Below are positions 12,812-23,170 of a stretch of 64,000 nt of DNA, one piece after another. Under the pieces are notes generated by a model. The model saw nothing but the letters and a program-made list of their open reading frames with translations. It had not been told where the DNA came from and searched no databases. Position 1 is the first letter of the stretch. Every line of letters begins with the position of its first letter. The position numbers and the translations under genes were made by a program. This DNA is from Bugula neritina (taxonomy: Eukaryota; Bryozoa; Gymnolaemata; Cheilostomatida; Bugulidae): NCBI GenBank assembly GCA_964035545.1, contig OZ037767.1:24323128-24387127 (forward strand), written 5' to 3'.

Positions 12812-14657
12812 TTTGGAAGGCAGCAGAGGCAAAAAGCAGTGTTAAGAGGAGAGTTAAAAACTTTTGGCGTACAGACAGCCGATGCTTCCAGACTTGCAGG
12901 TGAGTGGTGAGGGAGTTGCAAGGGGCAACCTCCGATGTTAAAACTACGCATTGGGTTGCAGCAACAATGATCTTGTGATTGTCACCATCTTACACAAGCA
13001 GTTATATGTTGCACTTTTGTGACATTGCTTTTTTGCCAGCTACTTTACCAGCTCGGCCAGTAACATCTGGCCACCTGTCGCTGAAGTATGGTGGTAGTGT
13101 GCTGCCACTTTACTAAAGCAGATAGATGACTTTTGAGACATGATACACTGCTTATACTGCTAATACTATTGAAATTTCTCCAGATATTCGTCACAGAAGA
13201 GAGCACCTCACCAACTCTCACTCATCAGGTTTAGTCAATCTGATGACACTCTGTTATTGGTTTTAGAAAGTGTCTACCATGACAGTATAGTCAAGATCAT
13301 GAGAGATGGCCAAGCAAGGCTCTCCAGCCCTAAATGGTGAAGAATATGAAACTTAGACATGGATCTGTGTTGTCAACTGGTTCCTATAGCATTAAGAAAA
13401 TATGAGTCTTTGGTGTCATCCCAGATAGACGCTTCCCAGTTAGACGATAGGCTAAATTTTCCACTTAGACGATTCCCACTTGGACGATTCCCAGTTAGAC
13501 GTTATTTATTTATATTGGTACAATATATAGTGTATGTGCAATTTATTTGAATATTATTTAAATATATAATATGTATATTTAAATAAAGCACATATATTGA
13601 GCACATAAATAAATCTCTTGGATCTGCATTAACATATTAATTTTACATATTTTTTGCTTCTTGCTTAAACAGATATTTTGTTAATGAGTATTCATTAATT
13701 ATTAAAGATAATGTTTATTATTAATATATTACTGTCTTTTTGTCCCACACAAATCTATGGGAATTAGAATATTATTCCAGATAATTCATGTTAGCTATTA
13801 GAGCTGTTAGCATTTTAGCTATTTAGCAATGCAACAGTTATACAGGTATATATTACTATAAAATTATACGGCACCAAAATAAAAAATATCAGCTAACTGG
13901 GAAGCGTCCGAGTGGGAATCGTCTAAGCGAAGAATTTAGCCTATTGTCTAACTGGGAATCGTCTATCTGGGATGAAATCGAGTCTTCAAATCTAGAATCT
14001 GGCGGAAGATGGAAGCTTCCAGAGCAGCAGAATTTGACTACGCAAACTGCTAGACTTCATGAAGGTGTGTATTGAAGTGGTGCCAGTGAAGGGCTCACAC
14101 CAATGACAATCCCCCCATTGGGTGAGCACTTAAAACTGTTACAAAATTCAACTTTCGGCATTTAATAGCTTTTAGTAATGGGATTTAAAATTTCAACTCT
14201 TTTTATTATTTGGGCACATATTCGAGAACTTGAGGTGAAATTCGTGTGTGCATATTGAGAATCTTTATTTCCTCAGTAAACTGCCATTTAACTCAACTTA
14301 CAGTTTTAATTAAAACCTTCACAAGGAGGGCACGTTCAAACAATCCAATAAGCTATTCACCGTAAACCCACAAAACTATAACAATACTGTCGACGAGGTA
14401 TGGCCGTAGCACGCTAGGCCTTACCAAAGTTGATAGTCGACTAAAAAAAAACTATAACTCCAACACATCGTACGGGACTATCATATTATATAATCCGAGC
14501 TCAAACTCAAACTATATCTCAAACTATAACTATAATATTTGCTTCTTGCACATTCAGGAGACCTGGTCAGTTTCCTGACGTAGATTTGCTTTCTTTTCCA
14601 GGTGCAGCACTAAATATCTTTGAGGAGTTCAAACAACAAAGTGACTGTAAAGTATGA
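12812..14657 (+). pseudogene. Possible small gene or gene remnant in unit A (unidentified)
   Basis: Three exon-like blocks can be joined in one phase: 12812-12899 (donor gtgagt), 13184-13228 (acceptor tctccag), and 14602 to the TGA at about 14655 (acceptor tttccag). The peptide starts FGRQQRQKAVLRGEL, continues through DIRHRREHLTNSHSSG and ends ALNIFEEFKQQSDC plus two residues. A rival reading runs through the 'intron' after 13228 and stays open to a TGA near 13340 in all three copies; A/B differences there are mostly silent in that frame. I do not recognise the product. It could be a duplicated gene fragment, a lineage-specific gene, or chance openness. Confidence 0.35.
13411..13979. mobile_element. 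569-bp MITE with long terminal inverted repeats
   Basis: The ends are inverted repeats of about 85 bp, e.g. tcatcccagatagacg near the left end and its reverse complement at the right end, containing repeated 'cccagttagacg' blocks. A 7-bp duplication GAGTCTT flanks it (13404-13410 and 13980-13986). Sister copies B and C lack the element at this position (...atatgagacttcaaatc... in C), so insertion into unit A is directly visible. The interior is AT-rich with no transposase. Confidence 0.88.
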
Positions 14658-14924
14658 CAGATAACTGTGAATCAACAAAGCAAAGAAATTTAATTCTAAA
14701 CTTAAACAGTATACTGCAAGCCTACGTCATTCAAAAGTTCAGCTATGGACAGCTTGAAAACTCTTTTTGTAAAAAAGCTTGAAACATTCTAATTATTAAA
14801 ATTGTCTTTAGTTTTAGAGTTAACCAACTAATATCTTTGTAAATATTATAATTGTTAGCATGTTTGTTTAAGTCTTCTATTAATAAACTGTTCCTCTCTA
14901 ATCAACAAGTAAATGCTTATTGAT

Positions 14925-15015
14925 CATAGTGTAATCTCAGGCTAAGCAATCACAAGTAGGCAAAACCCATGCCACCCACAGAGCAATAATATAGCAAGAA
15001 CTTAAACTAGATTGT
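14925..15015. repeat. Interspersed repeat also present at ~20731-20825
   Basis: About 90 bp with landmarks 'atctcaggctaa' and 'catgccacccacag' recurs inside the right part of the hAT element. Copy B lacks it at the equivalent place, so it looks like part of an insertion in unit A. Confidence 0.7.
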
Positions 15016-15475
15016 GAGTGAAGTTTATGATATTCTCATGTGTCTACTAATTTCGGAACAATAGACTTCGGAGCAATGGGCCTTCGGATTATTGCTCTGT
15101 CCCCAATGTATTTACATGTCCTTTTACAAAATGTATCAATAAATTGTAATAAATTCGATTTATGCGACATTATAACTTGCATCTGCTGACAGCTTTGACT
15201 TTTGTATTGGAGCTGTAATAGATAATCATTTCACTGGACATTCTCATTAGTTGCTTTAATCCACTTTTTCAGATAATTAACATGAAAATTCTGCATTTCA
15301 ATCATGCAGAATACAATTTCAGAAGGTGACTTTTTACTACCTGCATACCATTATATTTCCACATTTTTCAGTAAAGTGCATTTTAATACAGGGATATATA
15401 TATATAGATATAAGTTATTATATTTCTGCTCAATTGTTGAAGTTTAAGATATAAAAAGATAGAAGGTGATAGTTG

Positions 15476-18471
15476 AAGACTTGTTCATCACAAGAATACC
15501 AATTTCAAAGTGTCAAGACTATTAGTATATATTATTTCCATTGTGAAACTGAAGGAGAAATTTACATGAGCCTCGGCAGCCACTTTTTATAAGGTATCAT
15601 GCCTACACTTAGGAAGGTAGTTTCGTAGACATAAAAGGTGTAAATGTTGATGTGAACCGTGTAAACTTATAATTAACCGAATAGCATAAATCGGTGCATA
15701 ACTTTTACTGTAAGAACTTGGGCTATTGGAAGTTGTGATGATGTTGGGACAAAACCTTGTCCAATTTCATACAGCAAACATTATGATTTGTGCTCTATAT
15801 ACACCAATTTGCATAGGAAAGTTTGGTTGATTAGGTTTATGCAGTAGCCTAGACACTAAAATTTATGCAATTTGCTAAAACTAGTTTTGTACTATTCCAA
15901 GTGTAGAATATAATGGCTACTAGACTTTTGGTGCAGCACTGTAGTTGTTTGTGCCCTCCAAGTTGATCAAAGAACAAAGGAGAATTTATCATATATTGTT
16001 TATAAAACTGTGTTTATTATATATACAATCTATTTGCCATTTCATGAATGCTCTTAAAAACATTATTACTATAGAAAGGTAATTAATACTAGTTATTGAT
16101 CAATGAAAGGGCTGTGATTATAAATTCATTAGTTCAGTTGTGTGCTGTTTTATGTTGAGTTTAAACAACTTTATGTATCAGTTCTTTCATTTCTGATTTC
16201 ATTGTGACATGCAGTTATGGTAGGTATGTAGGTGTAGTAAAGGAGAAATTAAGAAAAGCCTGCATGTGTTACAATTTAGAAATGTAGCAAAAGAGGTGAT
16301 GTTCTCGTGAGAAATTCAACCCACACCCGAAAACCATATTTTATTAGGAGAAAATGAAAGAAGTTGGACTATATCTCAATTTTTCTGCTACATGCACTTA
16401 AATGTGTTAGTAGCATATAGTTGATGTGTAGGCTACTATATAGAGCATGTATTTATCAACTTCCTTGTACAATATTATTCCTAAACTCTATTCACTAGCT
16501 AGATGCAGATAACATTTATTCACTAAAAGGCATTTCTATTTAAATACTTTAAATACAACAAAGATATGACATGACTTTTAAATGCATAAAGAATTTAAAT
16601 AGCATCATGAATGTTTAAAGCATTAGTTTTTAATGAACATTATCAATAGAAGCCAAAGTTAGCATAATAAAAAGAAATCGCTGCAGTGTCAACAAGCAAC
16701 CAATGATATCTTCTAATACACTGCAGTCCATACACTGACAGTGAAACATGTCATATAGAAAGCAGGCAATACCATATAGGGCATCGCCTGTGTTGGACAC
16801 TTCTGAATCTTACCTAGATCTAGGCAGATGTGTTTAGAGCCGAGGAGTCGCTGAGCTATCTACAAGATGTAAGGTATACAAGGTGATTACTATTTAACGT
16901 AATAAGATGGTGCGTATGCTAGTACATGAAAAGCCTTTGAATTTTCTCAAGTATTGGTTTTAGACAGAGTCATTGTTTTTGCTCTCAGTAATTCATCACG
17001 GAAGAGAGCACCTCACCAACTCTCACTCATCAGGTTTAGTCAATCTGATGACACTCTGTTATTAGTTTTAGAAAGCGTCTACCATGACAGTATAGTCAAG
17101 ATCATGAGAGATGGCCAAGCAAGGCTTTCCAGCCCTAAATGGTGAAGAATATGAAACTTAGACATGGATCTGAGTTGTCAACTGGTTGCCAGCTTTCAGA
17201 AAATATGAGATTCTAAGTCTAAAATCTGGTGGAAGATGAAAGCTTTCAGAGCAGCAAGAAATGACTACTTGACTTCATGAAGGTGTGTATTGAGGTGGTG
17301 CCAGTGAAGGGCTCACACCATTGATAATCCCCCATTGGGTGAGCACTTACAACTGTTACAAAATTCAACGTTTGGCATTTGTTAATTTTTAGTTGTATAA
17401 TTTAAAATTTCAAACTTCACACTTATCCAAACAGATATGCAAGAACTTGAACTTGAAGTAAATTAGCATTAGTCAAAAGTTGTATGCGAATATTGAAAAT
17501 TTTTATGTCTTCTATATATATAAACTGCAATTTAATTCAACTTACAGTTTTAATTAAAACCTTCACAAGGAGGGCACACATTATATCCTATAGAACTATT
17601 GCTCATGCTGGAATGTTACTGTCAATAAGGTATGGCCACAGTGAGCTGGGCTTTACCAAAATTGATAGTTGACTAAAAACTATAACTCAAGAGTCATGAA
17701 ACTATCAGAACTGTCACTCAAATGTATCACTCAGAATCTACGCTAAGTGCTCAAACTTACCTTTGCCTCTTGAGCACTCAGAAGACCTGGTCAGTCTTCT
17801 GACGAAATTTTTTTTTCTTTTCCAGGTGCAACGCTAAATATCTTTGATGAGTTCAAACAACAAAGTGACTGTAAAGTATGACAGATAATTGTGAATCAAC
17901 AAAGCAAAGAAATTTAATTATAAACAAAAACATTATACTACAAGCCTATGTTATTCAAAAGTTCAGCTACCATATGAAAACCTGAAAACTTTTTTATAAG
18001 TACTTGAAACATCTTTTTAATTGAAGATATAATTATTAATAGTTTTTATTTTTAGAGTTTACCAACAAATATCTTTGTAATAATTATAATTGTTAGCGTG
18101 CTTTTTTAAATTTTGATTTATCAATGAACAGTAATTTATCCCTCCCTTTTTCTAAGGAGCAAGTAAATGTATTTATATGTTGATTTACAGATTATAGCAT
18201 TACCATGGCTGTATGCTAGATTATAGTGTACATCTGACAGCTTAATGACTTTCGTATTGCAGCTCTATAGATAACAATTTTACTGCACATTCTAATCAAT
18301 TGATCTAATTCACATTTTTCAAATAATTGGTATGAAAAGTCCTCATTTCAACCACTGAGAATAAAATTCCTGAAGGTGACTTGTTATCACATGTATATAT
18401 ACGTTTATATTTTCAGTAAGCTGCAATTTGCAGCAGTATAGAGACATTATATTTTTGTTCAATTATTCTTG
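15476..18471 (+). repeat. Tandem ~3-kb unit, copy B
   Basis: Second, more diverged copy. It has the 'aatttacatgagc' opening, the exon-like block at ~16995-17037 with a nearly identical continuation to 17145, the 'aggtggtgccagtgaaggg' block near 17290, 'cttcacaaggagggcac', and the last exon-like block near 17826 ending TGA at ~17880. The segment matching exon block 1 of A and C is missing or replaced. The hAT element sits at its right border. Confidence 0.75.
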
Positions 18472-18479
18472 TTTTAGAC

Positions 18480-20956
18480 CAGGGGTGTCCAACCTTTTCA
18501 GACCGAGGGCCACTCTGCAAGTTTCAGCTTGAGCCGAGGGCCACAACATTTTTTCTTTTTTTAAAAATCAATTTTCAAGATTCATTGAGCATCTGCAGGC
18601 TATATGTATTGTAATTATAAGCAATGGCTAGGCTTTGCATTTTTATTAAAACCATAACACATTTAAATCGATATTTATGTGTGTGTGTATGTGTGTGTAT
18701 GTGTGTGTATACGCATTTAATTAAAATAGGTAAACAAGAAACATAAATACAAAATTGTAACCAAACCCAAATTATACATATATACATACAAAGTAAATAT
18801 TCATGATATTCATGCAAAATTTAAACAAGATATGCCAGTGCTAAGAGTCTGTACTCATAGCGGTATAGTTATATTTTACAACAATCAGTGAGACACTTGT
18901 GAGTACACAGTGAGTATTGTTTGCCTTGAACAATTCTGTTAATATCTGGTTTCGTATCAGAACATATAACCCTTAGTTGCTGGACTAAGTGCTGACTAGT
19001 GAGTGAAGTGTGATATTTATTTTTGTGTATTTCATTTGACTAAAAATTGAAAGTTCAAACCTTCAAGCCATCTCAGTGATAGTGCTGTGCAGTGCAGCAT
19101 CTAACAATAGTATGCTATGAAAGTTAGCTATAAATAGTATAAGTTTTATAGTACCTAACAGTCAAAGGTCAAATGTCAAAGGTCAAGGGATCAGAAATCT
19201 CAAATCATTTCAGTACATACTCGTACAAAATTCATTATAAAACAAATTTGTTTAGGCACCTAACCTTAAAACAGTATGTAAATGAAAACTAACATACATA
19301 AGAATATTTTAGTACTGCATAAGTGAAGTGTGCCAGAGATTCTTCAACTACTTATCTTTCACAATACAGTCAATAAAAGTGAGATCTCAGTTATACTTAC
19401 AAAAAAGTCTTGTCTCTATATGGCCAGTCCTGATTAAATGTCTTTGAAATATCTGTCTGCACAAGATAGCTAAGGGCAACTTTTTAGCTGCAACTGCCTT
19501 GCTCAGGTTTGCATTGTAACTGTGTAAAAATTTAGTACCAGTAAAAAAATCTCATTTAATTGTATGCTACTAGAATCAAAATTTAAAAACTATGGTGTGA
19601 ATCTTATTTTTTTCCAGTGCAACTTTTTTGGAATTTTTTCATTCTTTTGCAAAGTTGTAGAAAAAAAACTGCACATTTTCGGCTAATTTTGCCTGAAAAG
19701 TTGATTGTTTAGTACCAGTAAAATAACTTAGCAAGAAAGCATGATATCTGAATAAAAAAGCAATGACTTAGGCTTTATGTAAATTATGGATTTATATACT
19801 GGAAATGGTATATTTCTTTTTAAGTAGTAAGCACTGTGCATCACTTCACGCTTCAGTAAACGCGTAGAGATGAGCATATAATAGAGGGGTCTACATAATA
19901 TTGTAAGTCACAAGCTTGCTAGCTAACAGGCTATAATCACGGGCTTTCCATGTACCGATCTCAGATCGATCTCGCTGAGATCGATCTGAGAAATGTGCTC
20001 AGATCGATCGTTTTTCCATGAGAGTGTCAGATCGATCTCGCGAAGTTGTCTCCTCTTAAGTGAAGGATACTTTAAAAGTATATTTTGTTCACCTATTTGA
20101 GTGATTAAAGCTACTACTGTTGAAAACAAGTTGGTCTTAGTCTAAAATTTAATCCCAGCTATAAACTATACGCAGCAAAGCTTTCAGTATATGGTAATTT
20201 GGCCAATTTAAAATAATTAATTTTAATTTTTTAGCTTGACAGCTTATATAAGACTAATGGCTGTCTTGCAGATTATTAATAAACTTACAGGACTGTTAGG
20301 CTTAAAATTACAAAGAAAATAGCTAATGAAACTAAGTTTTAATAGCCATTTAAATTCAATTTAAATTCTCCCATTTTTTACCTTCTACTGCATATAATTG
20401 AGTTTTCTTAATCGTTGCACTGAAAGTCAAAGTTTTGGCATCTGAAAAAGTGGCTATCATAATCATTTAATGCTTTGCTTAGTAATTATCAATAAGTTAT
20501 CATTTTTATTAGCAGACAACATTGTAGCGCGCAGTCTTTTTCTACTTCTCAGATCGATCTGGCGTCTTTCCATGGTCTTATTGACATGAGATCGATCTGA
20601 GTTCGAGCTCCACAGACCGACCAGCTCAGATCGACGGAGATCGATCTTTGGCGTCTTTCCATGGATCGATCTCGCTGAGATCGGTACATGGAAAGCCGGT
20701 GATTGACTAGCTTGCTGTTATTGGTTGTAGTTTGATCTCAGGCTAAACAATAATAAGTAGGTAACACGCATGCCACCCACAGAACAATATTGTACAAGAA
20801 ATTAAACTACATTTTAATAGAAATTGTGCTGCTGTTTCAGGCTAGTTAGCAAATTTGATTTAAACAAAAAATTTGTAACTTGCTATACCTTGGGGGGCCA
20901 CACAAATATAGCTGGAGGGCCGAATCCGCCCCCGGGCCGCCTTTTGGACAGCCCTG
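18480..20956. mobile_element. Non-autonomous hAT-type DNA transposon, 2477 bp
   Basis: Starts CAGGGGTGTCCAA and ends with the inverse of CAGGGCTGTCCAA (12 of 13 match), typical hAT termini. An exact 8-bp target duplication TTTTAGAC flanks it (18472-18479 and 20957-20964). The subterminal 'gagggccac' and 'gggccgcc' GC-rich motifs fit. No transposase-sized ORF is present, so it would need transposase from elsewhere. It contains a CA/TG microsatellite near 18675-18715 and a second inverted-repeat element at 19935-20704. Confidence 0.92.
19935..20704. mobile_element. Nested ~770-bp inverted-repeat element rich in AGATCGATCT
   Basis: Ends are near-perfect inverted repeats: AATCACGGGCTTTCCATGTA at the left and the inverse of AATCACCGGCTTTCCATGTA at the right, continuing into CCGATCTCA. 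Both subterminal regions carry several copies of the palindromic decamer AGATCGATCT (19960-20040 and 20550-20690) around an AT-rich middle without an ORF. I could not fix a target duplication. It lies wholly inside the hAT element, so it is either a later insertion or an internal part of the hAT. Confidence 0.75.
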
Positions 20957-20964
20957 TTTTAGAC

Positions 20965-23170
20965 TTTTCTAGAACTTGACCACATAGGTCATAGACTGCG
21001 GCATGCAATTCAGCTTCTCTCAATATTCTTTTGCCCCACATATGTATCGCATAGAAGTTTCAAAGTTTGTATGTTATTTCTATTGTCATAAAATAAAAGA
21101 AGGAATTTACATGAGCACCTCAGCAGCCATTTTTGAAATATATTATGCAGACATTCAGCAAGTTAGTTGTTACCAGCTTATTATAGCATTTGTGCTATTC
21201 ATGTTATATCTAATAAGTTTGCTACCACCTCAAGAGCATGATATAATTGATATTGGAAATCTAGTGCAGCACTATAGCTATTTAAGCCTTTGAAGTTTAA
21301 AAGCAAAAAGAGAACTTAAAATATTGTTTATACAACTGTATGTATTGTATATGCAATCAATTTGCCATGTAAAGGGTACTATAGAAAATCATAATACTAT
21401 AAAAAGATAATTGATAATAATTGTTGTTGAATAAAAAGTATGTTTTAATACACTAATCACAATAAAATTTACATATTAGTATACAACTGTTTAGTGTAAC
21501 AATGGACAAAGGTTAACCATGATTGTCATGAAAAAAATATTTCATGGTTGCTAATCAACAGATAAATATTATTCAGTAACATTAATCTGTATATTATTCA
21601 ATTGGGTGCTTAGTTAGGAAAGCAGCAGAGGCAAAAAGCAGTGTTAAGAGGAGAGTTGGGAACTTTTGGCGTACAGACAGCCGATGCTTCTAGACTTGCA
21701 GGTGAGTGGTGAGGGAGTTGCAAGACTACGCATTGGGTTGCAGCAACAATGATCTTGCATTGAATGACCATCTTACTCAGGCAGTTGCACCTTTTGCCAG
21801 GTACTTTACCAGCTCGGCCAGTAATATCTGGCCACCTGTCGCTGAAGTATGGTGGTAGTGTGCTGCTACCTTACTAAAGCAGATAGATGACTTTTGAGAC
21901 ATGATACACTGCTTATATTGTTTACTATTGAAATTTCTCTAGATATTCGTCACAGAAGAGAGCACCTCACCAACTCTCACTCATCAGGTTTAGTCAATAT
22001 CATGACACTTTGTTATTATGTTTAGGAAGTGTCTATCATGACAGTATAGTCAAGATCATGAGAGATGGCCAAGCAAGGCTTTCCAGCACCTGACAATAAA
22101 GAATATGAAACTTAGACATGGATCTGAGTTGTCAACTGGTTCCTAGCATTCAGAAGATATGAGACTTCAAATCTAGAATCTGGTGAAAGATGAAAGCTTC
22201 CAAAGTAGCAAGAAATGACTACTTGACTTCATGAAGGTGTGTATTGAAGTGGTGCCAGTGAAGGGCTCACACCATTGATAATCCCCCATTGGGTGAGCAC
22301 TTACAACTGTTACAAAATTCAGCGCTTAGCATTTAATAATTTTTTAGTAATATTATCTAAAATTTCAACCCTTGTATTTATATTTGGGCACATATTCGAG
22401 AACTTGAGGTAAAATCTGTGTGCATATTGAGAATCTTTATTTCCTCTGTAAACTGCTATTTAACTAAACTTACAGTTTTAATTAAAACCTTCACAAGGAG
22501 GGCACGCTCAAACAAACCAATAAGCTATTCGCCGTACTCCCATAAAACTATAACAATACTGTCGCTGAGGTATGGCCGTAGCGAGCTAGGCTTTACCAAA
22601 GTTGATAGTCGACTAAAAAGCTATAGCTCTAACACGCCGTACAAAACTATCAAATTATAACTCGAACTATAACTCAAACTATAAATCAAACTATAACTAT
22701 AATATTTGCTTCTTGCACACTCAGGAGACCTGGTCAGTCTTCTGATGTAGATTTATTTTCTTTTCCAGGTGCAACGCTGAATATCTTTGAGGAGTTCAAA
22801 CTACAAACCAACTGTAACTTATGAAAGATAATCTTGAATTAACAAAACAAAAAAAGTTAGCTTGTTATAGGCTGAAAGTTCAGTTATACACAATTTGAAA
22901 ACCCTTGTAAAAACTTTAAACATTGTAAAGAATCATTAATGGCAGTTTAACTAATGTTTTTTTTAAAATTACAATTGTTGGTATGTTTGTTTGAGTTTTT
23001 ATTAATAAACTCTCCTTACCCATATTAACTAGATAATGCAAGTTTATATACTATCTTACAACATGCAATAATAAGTTATATCCCTTTGAAAGCTTTTAAC
23101 ACTGCACACTCTAATTGATCACTTTAATTCACTTTTTCAAATAAATGGTACCGTATGCAATTCTGTATTG
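20965..23170 (+). repeat. Tandem ~3-kb unit, copy C (truncated)
   Basis: Third copy, close to A: opening 21003-21300, exon block 1 at ~21615-21701, block 2 at ~21943-21987, block 3 at ~22769-22822. Similarity fades by about 23170 (tail 'actttaattcactttttcaaataa'). In one phase, block 1 here contains an in-frame TAG (tgcttctag) that copy A lacks; the other phase stays open in both. Confidence 0.78.

Larger units (their letters stand above)
12200..15475 (+). repeat. Tandem ~3-kb unit, copy A
   Basis: First of three diverged copies of one unit. Landmarks shared with copies B and C: an opening segment near 12290-12420 (caaagtttgtatgtta... gaaggaatttacatga), the exon-like 13184-13228 block, the block near 14060-14130 (gtggtgccagtgaagggctc), cttcacaaggagggcac near 14320, the exon-like block near 14602, and a tail (15170-15450) matching the tail of copy B. 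Copy A also carries the MITE at 13411-13979 and an extra ~220-bp insertion near 14930-15150. Confidence 0.8.

Noticed and set aside
13359-13550. 63-codon frame crossing unit A
   Set aside because: It runs from unit sequence into the MITE arm, so it is a junction artefact.
19923-20129. 68-codon minus-strand frame inside the hAT element as transposase
   Set aside because: It is made of the AGATCGATCT-rich inverted-repeat arm and has no transposase motif.
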